The notes under the pieces were generated by a model. That model saw nothing but the letters and a program-made list of their open reading frames with translations, was not told the DNA's origin and ran no database searches. Source: Lepisosteus oculatus (Eukaryota > Chordata > Actinopteri > Semionotiformes > Lepisosteidae). From it: DNA of 64,000 bases. Positions 10,801 to 21,135 of this stretch are shown piece after piece. How positions within the stretch are numbered: the first letter of the stretch is position 1; every line of letters begins with the position of its first letter. The DNA lies in NCBI RefSeq assembly GCF_040954835.1, contig NC_090698.1:69385284-69449283 (forward strand). Reading direction: 5' to 3'. The translations under genes were made by a program, and so were the position numbers.

Positions 10801-13073
10801 AGGAGCAGGCATCTCAGACTCTGTTCTTGAAGGTCTGGGTGTCTTGTGGTCTGCGGTCTCAGTAGCTTGTAATTGTTTTTCATCCTATCTAGGATTTCTC
10901 TTGAGATCTTTTAAAGGCCCTGCTACCTACAAAATACCTTGGAGCCTCGTCAGATGAATGAAGTTAAATAGTTAGACCAAACATTTGGCAAGAGCTCTGG
11001 GGGGAAAAGGAGAAGGAGCTTGTTCTTCCAAGAGCCGAGTTTGACATCTCTGCATTAGGAGTAAAAAAAACCCTGCAATAATTTGGATTTACAAACCCCG
11101 GGCTGTCCATTTGGCCCTCAGGGGGTGGTAGTGACTGCTAGATCTCATCCCACAGCCATCTTTCTTTCTATGTTCAAAAGTCACATTTAGTTTCCTCAGT
11201 CTGTTGGGTTATTTCTGTGGGGCTCTGGCCCCTGTCAAATGAGTAGATCCCCTACTCAACATCACCACTCCCTGACCCTCACACGTCTCCTCCCTCCAGA
11301 TGCCCTGTGGGATTTCGCTGGTGGGGATCTGCTGGTGACCGGAACAAATGCGACTGCTGGCATCTTCGCCACCTACCCCTCCAACCACCTCACCCTGATC
11401 AACGGCTTATTTGACCAGGTGAGTCCAAGACAGGCCTGGCGCAGAGCTTCCAAAACTGGCGTGTCTTTCCTTGACTTCACTGCAGCAACACGGTGCAGTC
11501 TGGCACGTGGGTCTGCTGGTCACAACATCGGCAGTTCCCCAGGTGAATGATGCCTTGGAACCACTATCCTGGGACAAGTGGTTCATGGTTCATGTGAGCA
11601 ACGGGGGTGAAGGAGCTCTGCGTTAACCAGGAAATAGGTTGTCTTAATCCTTGATCCTCTCAGCAGGATGGTGCCTTTATGCCAGCAGTATGCTTTCAGA
11701 CTGTGGGAGGAAACTGTAACCCTTAGCGAATATGGGGAGAACATGCAAACTCCACACAGATGGCACCACCGGTCCAGAATTGAACCCAGTGGCAGCAATG
11801 CTGACCACGACACCTCCACTGCCACCCTATTACTAGTAATGATCCATGAAAAAGATTGTTAATCAATAGAGAGCTGTTAGCGTAGTCTTGTCATCGGTTT
11901 CGGTAAAAGGATAATTCCTTCTTTTTTTATTTTCCAGCTGATTGGTACTGCCGCCCTGGTGGTGTGTATCCTGGCTATCGTGGACCCCTACAACAACCCC
12001 ATCCCACGCGGGCTGGAAGCCTTCACGGTGGGCTTCGTGGTGCTGGTTATCGGCCTGTCCATGGGCTTCAACTCCGGCTATGCAGTCAACCCTGCCAGAG
12101 ACCTCGGCCCGCGGCTCTTCACCGCCATAGCTGGCTGGGGCAGCGAGGTCTTCACGTAAGTCCCCTCGCGCGGGCTTCCTTCTGACCAGCCGAGGGAGCG
12201 CCCCGTCCAAATTCGGGATGCTCATCATCGGGCTCCCCCCAGCAAGCCGTTGTCTGCGCCCGCTTCCTCTTGCAAAATAGGGCTGCAGGAGCACAAACCG
12301 AAACAGTTCCTTATGAAGAGCTTTTCACCCCCCCAGGGGTCCCTGAACGCTTCATGCATTGCGGTGCTCACATGGGCGACCTGCAGCCCCACTCCACGGC
12401 AGATCCGGTAGAAAAGGGATACATTGGCACACCGATTGAATTGTGGGAAGCTAAAAAAAGACCGATTTAAGCAAGCTCAAAGTACAAGGTAATCGGAATA
12501 ACTGTATAGACAACCCTAGCTTTTCAAAAGGTCATGCAGTCTTCAACGACTTAAGTAGTTGGGACCTGAGTGTAACGTGTCATTTAAACAGTGCCTTGTA
12601 CAGCAGTGTCCTGTTTTCGCCACACTGGACATTGGTTTTTCGAAATTCCCGTCCAGCGGGAAGCGTCCTGCAGATTCACCAGCACCCTGGTCTTCCTTAG
12701 GAATCTCCCAGCCCAGCACTGGGCAGGCCCAGCCTTGCTGAGCTTCTGTGGTCAGATATTTTTAGTTTACTGATGGAAAGTCTGTATCTAGGAATATGAC
12801 GATCGGCTATTCTGTGATGAGGGGGTGGTTGGAAATAGTAAAGATGAGGTCTTGGGCCATAATGGGCGATCTCTCTCTTCCTCTTCCTCCAGGGCTAATG
12901 ACTACTGGTTCTTTGTGCCCATCTTCGCCCCCTTCATTGGCTCGTTTGTGGGTGTGGTGGTGTACCAGCTGATGGTTGGCTACCACGTGGAGGGAGAGGT
13001 TCGGGACAGAGAGGAGAGAGGCGGGGAGGAGGGAGCCAAGCTGTCCAACTTCAACCCCAAGGAGACGGCGTGA
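1754..13073 (+). CDS. aqp3: Aquaporin-3 (aquaglyceroporin), six coding exons
   Basis: The spliced CDS (1754-1861, 8740-8866, 10640-10777, 11300-11418, 11938-12155, 12893-13073) is 891 bases and encodes 296 residues; human AQP3 has 292. All introns are GT/AG and the reading phase is kept throughout. The first NPA box is at residues 83-85. The second is NPARD at 215-219; its Asp is the aquaglyceroporin mark, so water plus glycerol transport is expected. Gly-Tyr just before the second NPA and its Arg fit the wide AQP3-type selectivity filter. The sequon Asn-Ala-Thr at 141-143 matches the glycosylated Asn141 of human AQP3. Family knowledge: a tetrameric, six-helix channel with two half-helices, usually on basolateral membranes of epithelia. 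The C-terminal tail is acidic and Arg/Glu-rich (about residues 270-285) and differs from the mammalian tail. AQP7, AQP9 and AQP10 are less likely because the N-terminal MGRQK and the [16 protein letters not shown] block are AQP3-like. Confidence 0.96.
6330..6440 (+). repeat. SINE 5' fragment (tRNA-like head)
   Basis: The stretch reads like the start of a fish tRNA-derived SINE: a GCAGTATGGAGCAGTGATTAGG-like A-box region followed by 'ggctctagtctctggactggaggg'-type sequence. The B box is degraded. It is a short decayed fragment, assigned by eye. Confidence 0.4.
8405..8700 (+). repeat. tRNA-derived SINE, near full length
   Basis: It starts with a tRNA-like head with an A-box-like stretch near 8420-8445 and a B-box-like stretch at 8472-8484 (agttcaaatccc). 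A central module (gagcaaggcccttcacccc) and an AT-rich 3' tail ending near 8700 follow. A second copy lies inverted at about 37505-37775, and both give the same spurious peptide on one strand, which supports one repeat family. It inserts directly upstream of aqp3 exon 2. Confidence 0.75.
8740..8866 (+). CDS. aqp3: aqp3 coding exon 2
   Basis: This exon encodes residues 37-78 plus the first base of codon 79: the end of helix 1, the first extracellular loop and helix 2 ([19 protein letters not shown]). The acceptor CCAG ends at 8739 and the donor GTGAGT starts at 8867, leaving phase 1. Confidence 0.95.
8867..10639 (+). other. aqp3 intron 2
   Basis: The 1.77-kb intron contains a reverse CR1-like LINE 3' remnant at about 9635-10025. 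A segment at 9429-9492 resembles part of intron 1. No other gene or RNA is seen. Confidence 0.8.
9635..10025 (-). repeat. CR1/L2-like LINE 3' end, reverse copy
   Basis: Read on the minus strand this matches the order seen in the plus copy at 32285-32760: a 'gaagagcaacc' stretch, 'agactatgatcgg', 'caaaatcttcaaaggc', then a terminal 'gatgggcccaaac'-type end. These are the last part of a non-LTR retrotransposon ORF and its 3' end. It is heavily decayed. Confidence 0.55.
10640..10777 (+). CDS. aqp3: aqp3 coding exon 3 with first NPA box
   Basis: This exon encodes residues 79-124 plus one base of codon 125. It has [10 protein letters not shown] with the first NPA at residues 83-85, then helix 3 ([19 protein letters not shown]). 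The acceptor CCCAG ends at 10639. An AG three bases downstream could act as a NAGNAG-like alternative, but the chosen site gives the length of human AQP3. The donor is GTAGGT at 10778. Confidence 0.94.
10778..11299 (+). other. aqp3 intron 3
   Basis: This 522-base intron has a GTAGGT donor and a pyrimidine-rich acceptor tract (ctcctccctccag). No repeat or RNA gene was recognised. Confidence 0.85.
11300..11418 (+). CDS. aqp3: aqp3 coding exon 4
   Basis: This exon encodes the end of codon 125 to residue 164: the long extracellular loop C and the start of helix 4. It contains the N-glycosylation sequon NAT at 141-143 and the AQP3-typical [10 protein letters not shown]. The donor GTGAGT starts at 11419 in phase 0. 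Confidence 0.95.
11419..11937 (+). other. aqp3 intron 4
   Basis: The 519-base intron contains a reverse tRNA-derived SINE fragment at about 11692-11830, annotated separately. The acceptor tract is T-rich and ends TTTCCAG. Confidence 0.85.
11692..11830 (-). repeat. tRNA-derived SINE fragment, reverse (DANA/Mermaid-like type)
   Basis: It shows the signature 'ggggagaacatgcaaactcc' followed by a reverse B box (gaattgaaccc) and a reverse A-box region (gcagcaatgctgaccac). On the minus strand this is the head and body of a fish V-SINE-type element. Other copies lie near 17.0, 21.0, 29.0, 31.8, 42.3 and 57.9 kb. Confidence 0.65.
11938..12155 (+). CDS. aqp3: aqp3 coding exon 5 with second NPA box
   Basis: This exon encodes residues 165-236 plus two bases of codon 237: helices 4-5, loop E and NPARD at 215-219. 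The run [17 protein letters not shown] is almost identical to mammalian AQP3. The donor GTAAGT is at 12156. Confidence 0.96.
12156..12892 (+). other. aqp3 intron 5
   Basis: The 737-base intron has a clear polypyrimidine tract (ctctctcttcctcttcctccag). Nothing else was recognised in it. Confidence 0.85.
12893..13073 (+). CDS. aqp3: aqp3 coding exon 6
   Basis: This exon completes codon 237 and runs to the TGA at 13071-13073. It encodes helix 6 ([20 protein letters not shown]) and a charged cytoplasmic tail with a run of Arg, Glu and Gly. The tail has no obvious counterpart to the mammalian AQP3 C-terminus beyond length and charge. Confidence 0.95.
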
Positions 13074-13885
13074 GCCCAGCGACCCCCGCCCCCCCCTCCG
13101 CGGGCAGACCGCCAAGCCCACCCCTCTCCTCCCAGACACTTGCCACGCCCTTCCCCTGCTTGATCTCTCAGGCCTGCTCTGCTGGGGCTCGGGTCGACGA
13201 GACTGGGGAAATCTGCTCTCAGCGGACCCCCAGCACTACCTGCTTCAGCCACCCCTGAAGGCCCCTGCTCTAAAGCAACTTGTGTGAGCTGTCTGCCCTC
13301 TGTAAATACACATGTATAGCACCGCGCTCTTCCTCGGCATTGTAGGTTTCCTGGAGTTTGGTTTAAACGGGGTTGTACTTTTTCTTAATCCTTTAAAAGC
13401 AAACCAAAAAGCTTTGTGAAAATCTCCGTTCTAGTTATTTGATCAGTTCTCTGAAATATAATTAGCTTGGTAAGGAAAATATGCCCTGGATTCTTTCCAG
13501 CTCCACTTTGTATGCACATGCTGTATGTTCTGTATGATTATAGGTTTTTCTACTACATGTGATATATATATATAGTTACCAGTAAGTCTGTTTCTAAGCT
13601 TTCTGAAGATTTTGTCATGGTGAGTATCTTAGATAGACCTTTCTACGTATTTTGTTACTTGTGAAGAATATTTTAATTTCATTTTTACAGCTCTTTTATA
13701 AGGAACATGTAACTGTCTCTACCAAATCTTTTTATAATGTTGGCACGGTTTTATGAACCTCGCCAATCCAGTTTGAAATGTATAAATCCCATAGTATTGT
13801 CCAAGTATTTTTGTACTGTATCAGATGTCCCTGTTATTAGGCCAAGGAGATATTTTTGTACAAATAAAGGCCTTTTTCTTGTACA
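13074..13885 (+). other. aqp3: aqp3 3' UTR
   Basis: The 3' UTR begins GC-rich and becomes AT-rich, with several ATTTA-like and TTTTGTA motifs. It ends shortly after the poly(A) signal at 13863; the exact cleavage site is inferred. Confidence 0.7.
13863..13868 (+). terminator. aqp3: Poly(A) signal of aqp3
   Basis: A canonical AATAAA lies 790 bases after the stop codon and is followed by GT-rich sequence (gtcattgtgtttgtctttgg) within about 75 bases. It is the only canonical hexamer found in the 3' UTR. Confidence 0.75.
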
Positions 13886-13899
13886 TGCAGACTGGGCTG

Positions 13900-15360
13900 T
13901 GAATTTGGATGTCTAATGACTGTCATTGTGTTTGTCTTTGGTTTTCATGGTTATCTCTACAGGACAAGAGAATTCAATCTTGGTTCTTGAACTCCAGCTT
14001 GAGTTCTGAGAGTTTATATCGCCTGTATTCCAGGCCATTTAAAGGGTTTGCTCCAGCTAATACTTACTGTAACTGGGAAAGTCATCTGCAACACTTTGGT
14101 TAATTAAGCAATAAAGAATCTGTTCTGATTTTGCTACATATACACTTTTGCTACACTACATACTCACATTTACAGTATATGAATTGCCTAGCCCTGAATG
14201 TTTGAATTTTGCCTAAATCTCAATTAATCTTTTAGTCTTTTCTTTTCTATAGAGTTTACAAATTCTTACCCCACTGGGTAGCAGCGAAGGTAATTATACT
14301 GGATGTATAGAAGTTCTTTAATAACATATTGCACTATGGCTGTCAAATATCTGCTTCACAGAGGTCACAGGTTTTTATTGAACTTACTATTGTATTAAAG
14401 ATTATTTAATGTCTTGGATGGTTTTCTTTCAAAAACAGGATATTTTCATTATATTCAGAAAATGAATGGGGCACGTCCTGATTATTGAAATACAAAAAAT
14501 AGCTGAGCGACATTAGATTTGTCGTGGAAAAACATTTCAAGTTGTTCTCATGTACGTTTATTAAGGGTAGGTAAAGGATACTGAGAGCCTTCACAATGAA
14601 GGGGCTCACAGTCGTCCCTCTCTTATTCGAAATGAAACTGCTTCTGCTAGGAGCTCCTGCACATCTTCACTGACACAACTTCACAAGTGTTCAGCAGACT
14701 AGGACTCTGGCAAATATGTAAACTAATCTTTGAAGTATATGTTTATTTAGCCAAGATGCTGTTGGATAAATTAAAACGAGCCCTTTACATTTCTTTCACA
14801 GTATCCCATTGCTTTTTATCCCTCTGAATATTTTAAAATCCAGCTGCCTTTTAGATACTGTAAATCTGGTCTATTCCTTCTTGCTCAGGCGAAGCTTCCT
14901 TTTTTGTTTTAAAAAGCGTTTGGAAATGCTAAACAGGTTTGTATTCTATTGTATGTAAATATGTTGAGTATTACCCAATTGAGGTCACGATATCCTGTGA
15001 GACAATTTTCTCCGTTGCAAATTCCCAAACAACAGGAAATAAAAAGAAACAATAACATGACCCATGTGTATCTGAGACAACATTAATATATCTGTGTATG
15101 GGACGGAGAAGCCCGAGAGACGCAGCACTGAACATCAGCGCTCTCTCTGGGTAAATACAGTAGATCTACCATTAAGCATGAAGCGCTCCTGGCAGACTCA
15201 AGCAGGAGGAGTGGGCATTGTGAATTCCTGTGTAGCCCAGTGGTCCAGATACAGGACGCTGTGATCTAGACTCCCCGGGCAGTGGCCCAGCACTGGAGCT
15301 GGATGGGTTGAGCTGGCCGGGGTGTCTCTAGCATGCCCCACCCGCTGTGAGTAGCTTGGC
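13900..15360. other. Gene-free flank 3' of aqp3
   Basis: This is AT-rich, mostly unique sequence. ORFs are below 70 codons and not recognisable. No repeat family could be assigned except possible SINE-like traces near 15220-15290. Confidence 0.55.
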
Positions 15361-15361
15361 T

Positions 15362-15790
15362 ACAGGGTTAAATTGATTTAACCTTTATTACCCCTAAGGG
15401 AAATTGTCTTGCACATCGGGAGGTCATGGCGTATAAAGTATAGGACAATTAGACAATGCAGAAGCAGTGCAATATCATGATGCAAAACAGCATTTAACAA
15501 CATTGCCCAGTCAGAACGCAATCCAGTACTATGAGCTTAAGAATAGGCAGTTAGCTGGTAAAGAGTCTAAAATAATACCATCCCTACCTCCAAACAATCT
15601 TTTCATCGTTCAATAATTGAATGCTTTTAGGTGTAAATGACGTAAATGTTTCTCAGTGTTTATAAAAGGGATCTGGTTTATTCTAAAAAGAGTGGGTGAG
15701 AGAGGTCATCTAAGATAAATACTGAGTGCAACATTAGTAATATTAATAATAAGTCACACCGTTAGACATGTTATTGAGTCCAAGGATGTG
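15362..15790 (-). repeat. LINE 3'-tail-like remnant, reverse
   Basis: The stretch begins aacctttattacccctaagg and continues with gaaattgtcttgcac. Read in reverse this gives a 'caatttccc...taataaaggtt' end, the usual 3' terminus of several fish non-LTR retrotransposons. The body is AT-rich and non-coding. Family assignment is tentative. Confidence 0.35.
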
Positions 15791-15989
15791 CCAGTAATCT
15801 GGCCACCAGTCTCCTTGTTCAATTTGTTTTTGTTGTTAGTGAGAGCTGAATCTCTCCTGCAGTGAGGGCTAGTGTCCCAGGGCTGGTTCCTGGATAACAC
15901 CGCCCTCTAACACAACTCCCCTGTCGTTGGCCCAGTGCTGCCCATGACTGGCCATGACCAAATCCCAGCAGGGGCAGAGCTGCTTTCAA

Positions 15990-16521
15990 CACACCTGCAG
16001 CCATATCACCCTGCACCTCCCTGCTGGCAGCCCACTGGAGCTCAGCAGGTGTGAGCCTGGTCAGTACCTGGAGGGGTACAGTTGCTGCTGGAAGAGGTGT
16101 TAGTGGGGCCAGTAGGGGGTCTCTCACCTTGTAGTCTGTGTGGGTCCTAATGTCCCCTAATATATAGTGCTATCCTTAGTATGAGAAGTGAAACTGAGGT
16201 TCTGACTCTCTGTGGTCATTAAAAGTCCCAGGGTGTTTCTCGAGAAGAGTAGGGGTGTAACCCCGGTGTCCTGGGCAAATTTCCCCCTGGTTTTACCAAT
16301 CATGGCCTCCTAATAATCCCCATCTATGAATTGGCTTCATTACTCTGCTCTCCTCCCCATTGATAGCTGGTGTGTGGGGAATGTACCGGTGCACTATGGC
16401 TGCTGTCACATCATCCAGGTGGGGGTGACACACAGGTGGAGGGGAGTCCCCATTACCTGTAAAGCACTTAGAGTGGATTGTCCAGAAAAGCGCTATATAC
16501 TGTAAGTGTGAGGATTATTAT
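15990..16521 (+). repeat. 5S-rRNA-derived SINE, near full length
   Basis: The head at about 15997-16078 aligns by eye with vertebrate 5S rRNA: gcagccatatcaccctgc for the 5S GGCCATACCACCCTG, then GAGCTCAGCAGG, and agcctggtcagtacctgga for the 5S internal promoter (box C). A body of about 430 bp follows. It ends with 'tgtaaagcac...gaaaagcgctatatac' and a short ATT-rich tail near 16516. Copies at 22390 (+), 43069 (-) and 50024 (-) share the body. Confidence 0.75.
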
Positions 16522-16964
16522 CTTCACCTGCATACTGGGTAGAACAATAAATGGCAGGTGCAGATTATCTGCTTATTATCTGCTCAGATGTTCAGGAGAA
16601 AAAAGCTCACCATCCTGCACTTTCCCTTGCATCTATGAAGTAGCACTAAAAATGAATAACATTCTAACTATAATTGTGTAAAAAGGAAAATTCTTGGCAA
16701 TGTCAAATTTTATACCCACCCATTGTCAGAGAGCTCTTTATTCCTGGTAGCAGTTGAGCCCACCTGGAGCCTATTCTGGAATTGGGGTGCAAAGAGGGAG
16801 CACAAGAAAGGTCACAAAGGAGATGAGGACATTCAGTCCATCCCGTACACTTTATTGTTACTAGTTAAATGGCTTAGGACCTTGCCCAGCTGCTTCTTGG
16901 GATGGCAGGCCCTCATGGGATGCACATACTGTACATGCAAGTTCAAGCTCAAGTCACTGGTTAT

Positions 16965-17130
16965 TCCAGGCAGCACGTCTTTGGTATATGAGAGGAAACC
17001 TTGCACACCCAGAGAAGACCCATTTCTACAGAGAGAGCAAACACAACACAGAGGGTGTTCAGTCCACGATTGAACTCGGGATCAAAGAGCTGTGAGGCAG
17101 CAGCACTAACCACAACACTGCTGTACTGCC
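16965..17130 (-). repeat. tRNA-derived SINE fragment, reverse
   Basis: The same family order as at 11692 is visible but more decayed: 'agaggaaacc', then a reverse B box (gattgaactcggg), then 'gtgaggcagcagcactaaccac'. Confidence 0.5.
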
Positions 17131-20100
17131 CAAACCATTTCATAAAAACACATGAATAAACAGCAGAAATGATACTCCCTTTCAACAACGGACTCATGGC
17201 ACTTACAGGTGTGCCAGTATGGTTCTGTTTAGACTCACCAGAGACACCCCTTTCCTCTGAGGCAAAAGGCCAAAGACAATGCCAAGTTAAAGTGTTTCCA
17301 ATGAGGGAGAAATGAGAAAATAGAGGATCAGATGAACAAAATGCCTTTTTTCCGAAGGAATGTTCTCAGCTTTTGTTCGACCCAGCAGCAGCTCCTGAGC
17401 GTCGGACACGAAAAACATGTTCCGTCAGGCAGTCGCTTTTGTTGCCTTTCTCAAAGGTGTGATCGGATTCTGAACCATAAAGTGGGGTTTCATGCTGCTC
17501 TTGCAGTGTCGTTAATCTGCCAGGTTACACCCTTTGCACCCGTTCACAAGGGAGGGGCTGTCTTCAGAGAAATCCCCCTGGGTTTCTAATGCGAAACAGT
17601 CGAAAACAGATCCGTGGGAGGCAAAAGTAATTGCATGCTTTCATATCATTATATCTGTGTTCTTTTTTGTTGTTTTCCATTTTATTTTCGTAATGTTTTA
17701 TTGACCACACTCTCTGCACGCGGCTCATTTCGCAGCAGGTGGAAGGTCCACATCACTGACGTTGCCTGCAGTGATGGCTGCAGCTCGGACAAGGTGAAGG
17801 TGCTGCGAGTTTGACGCTGCCTCTCCCTCCCTCTTTCAGCCACTCAAGTCCTCTGGGGTTCGGGGCTGTTTATTTTAGCCTCTACTGCAATATTTTACCT
17901 ATATCCTTTGGCTTTTCCAAAGGGTTATCACAGCAAAGACTGAATACTTATAAAACTGAGAAGCTTCAAAAATCTAATTTATTTATATGCTACCGGCATG
18001 TTCTAGCCTTCCTGGATTGGGGTGGATTGCGAAGGCTCAAAATTTGAAGTGCTGTTTTAAATTGTCATGATGGCAAACTGTTTGTCAGCTCTTCTCCCTG
18101 GTGGTATGTTTAGCCAGGAGGAAAATAGAGACCGGCTAGAGAGGTTTGCCTCTACCTGTTCTCCTATCTGTTCCAGCATGGCTGAGCATGGCCTCCACCT
18201 TCACCTGTGCTGGATTCTTTCATCTCCAGCTCCGGAACGTGATACAAGCCTGGGCTGGAGCCCAGCAGAGCCGACATAATTACCATAATCTTTCTCCCAA
18301 TGTCACGCATGCTCGACTCTGCTCAGAAAACATTGTTCCCTAATCCGGGATGAAAGGAATTTTTGGGAGCACAATTCCAGGAAAGTGAAACTTCCCATCA
18401 TTTTTCATGGAGCTGTGTTAGCCATTAGCCTCAAACAACTTGGTGTAAAAGACAAGCAAGCGCTCAGAAAATAAAGTAGCCAGTTTTATGGGATTAGAAA
18501 AACAAAGCCACAATCCCCCTCCTTTGTTCTGTAGACATGTGCTGTGTTGTATAGAAGAGTTTGTATCCAGGTGGTCTTTTTCAGTATTTCTTCAGAACTG
18601 AGCCTCCTTCTGGCATAATTCACTAAGACAGCTGCATGAGCTTCTCCTGCCATGTCTGGTGTTGCCAGAGCCCAATTCACCAAATCAGGGTTTCATTCCC
18701 AAAGTGTTGATAACCGAGTGGAAACACTAGTGAGACAGGAAAAAAGTTTCCATTCTGAATAATGGGAACCAGCATCTTCTAGGGCAGGCGGGGGCAAATT
18801 TGTATTCCATTCCAATTGAAATAATTGTTCCTGTTAATCCCTGTCTAAATGTGTTCTTCAACACAGCGGTCAATTCAGCAACGAAAAGTACGTTGAGCTG
18901 TCAAGGAGTCAGCCGAAGTCCTGCACTGCCACGTTCAGCGAGTGCCAAGAGGCTGTGTTTTGTTAGCTGTGCAACTTTAGCCTTCTAAAATATATCTGGA
19001 CTTCGTACATTTATAGTTTTAAATGCACCTTCAAACCCACAAAGGAGAAAGGGAGACAAAATGAAAAAACAGGACCACGGAGCCCGATCAGAGGTGAGTA
19101 ATTAAGCCCTGCAGATGCAAGTATCTTTAGATACCAGTTTATTTAACAGTTCAGAAAAATCAGTGTGAGACAGTAGAAATCCTTGGCATTAAATTTGCAC
19201 CCTTGACCCACAGCACTGCACAGTTTTTGCCCTGCACTAAGGAGATTCCAGTCAATCTGATGCCACATGTCAGCAGGTACACAGCTACTGAAAGGAGAAG
19301 AGAAGGGAGGAGCTCAGACGTCTTGCTTTCTTGCATTATTGGAGGTATTTTTGGCCTGTTAGAGCTGAAGTTATCGTTCAGTTTGATCCTGTCTCAACCT
19401 GTTGTGCTGCTGGAGGAAGCTCTCAGCTTTCAATTATTTCAGTAACAAAAATAAAAGCATTGTGCTTACTGAGACGGTTTCTGTTTTGCTTCTGTTATAA
19501 AATTCTGAAGTGAATAACTCTTTTGGTAATGGCATGAACATGTTTGTACACACAGAGCAGTCAAGGGGAACAAGGCAAGTGGCTGTTGATAGGTATTGAT
19601 GTGGTTGTGCTTGTTCACGTACGTGTTTGCTGATCAGTTTTCTGGAGGGTGTGGGGAAGAACCGGCACAAAACTGAACCGTCATATAGAAAAACAATCTC
19701 ATTTTTTGTTCCATAACCATCCCCTGAAACCCAACCCAAGAAATCCATGGTCTGTTTTTAACTAAAGGTCCTGAAGAAGAAAAATAGGATGATCAGATGA
19801 ATCCTTGTTTACAAAACACTCACAGTGTATCTTTTTCACATGATTAAAAGTTGACAGCAATTAAGGAAAGGGTGATAATAAATTACATCAACTCCAGATT
19901 TGCATCCAAAAATCTGTCGGTACAGCTTCAGCAACAACGAGCATAATTATGTTTATGAATCCAATTGCCAAACTATGTTGTTGTTTCTCCTCTACAGTGG
20001 CTCTTTGAGGAAAACTTGTTTTTTTCTGAAATTCTCCTGTGTCGAGGTTACAGGTCATCATATGAGATTCGCAATACAGGTTTGGCAAGTCAAGAAGACA

Positions 20101-20950
20101 GAATGTTTTAGTTATTTATGACCTCAACCTAATGAGCTCCTTTTCCCTCTGGCCTTCACTGCCCCCAATACTTGTCTTCTGAGAGCTCATTGTACTGTAG
20201 GCATCTTTGTCAAAAGGACAAAAGTGAAAATGCAAAAACAAAGCAGTTCCTTGTCACTTGTTTAGAACCGTGTTAAGGATTTCAGTTTAAAGGTCAGATG
20301 ATCATCCGAATATTTGGGTGTCTCTGGGCATTCATCCGGACCAGTGTCCAAAAAAAAACAGTGTAAAAAAAAAACAAGAAACAGATGCTCAAGGCAGAGT
20401 GAGATCTCTGTTGGAATGCACGGACTTCGTGTGACGAAACAGAAAATCTCACATGGAGGCACACTGGCATGTCCTGCGCCCACCTGCCTCGACGCCCCAA
20501 ACAGCTTTTCCCTACAGCCAGTTTTAAACCAAGGTTCTTGTTCCTATCCTGTTTTCACAGTCCTACAGTACCTACTGCCGAAGGGGGTTTGCTTTCCATT
20601 GGCATTTTAATAAAGAGGGATTCCTTACAACAACAGTCGCCTTCATTTCCAAGTCAAATGTAAGAAAAACGTCTAGATGTCGTGCAGCCGGGGAGATGTT
20701 TCATTTCCTTCTGCCCCGTTAAAGAGCCCCCTCCGGTCTGCAGGACATTCTGGTGGGATTTAAAGGATCTTCATCATAATGAAAGCCTGACCAGTGGAAA
20801 TTGGGATGGGGATATTTTTCCCGTGCCTGTCATACCTGGCAGTGGATTTTGTCTTCTCTTTATTCTCCCCTCGCTATGTGACGTCTCTCGGCTTCCGAGC
20901 TGATTCCACACTTGTCACGTCCCGGGGTCCCCTTCCTCTGCTCGCGAATC
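17131..20950. other. Gene-free, mostly unique sequence
   Basis: No ORF here looks coding. A moderately GC-rich, non-repetitive stretch at about 18060-18430 carries an exact GAAAGTGAAACT at 18381-18392, an IRF/ISRE-type site. The rest is AT-rich with homopolymer A runs near 20350-20380. Confidence 0.5.
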
Positions 20951-20974
20951 GGGAGACTTGATCCCCCCGGTAGC

Positions 20975-21135
20975 TGCATGCCTGCGGATTGTGGGAGGAA
21001 ACCAGCCGAAAATCCCCTTGAACGGGGGGGTGGGGGGAAGCATGTAGGCTTCGCGCAGAAGGACGAGCTGTCCCCCAATCAAACCCCGGACCCCCTGCTG
21101 TGAGACAGAAGTACTAACCGCCAAATCGCCATGCC
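20975..21135 (-). repeat. tRNA-derived SINE fragment, reverse
   Basis: It contains 'gattgtgggaggaaaccagc', a G-run, then 'caatcaaaccccgg' (reverse B box) and 'gtgagacagaagtactaacc'. It is a diverged copy of the family at 11692. Confidence 0.5.

Noticed and set aside
15997-16078. 5S rRNA gene
   Set aside because: Only part of 5S is present, it is diverged, and it is fused to a repeated body with an ATT tail. It is a SINE head, not an rRNA gene.
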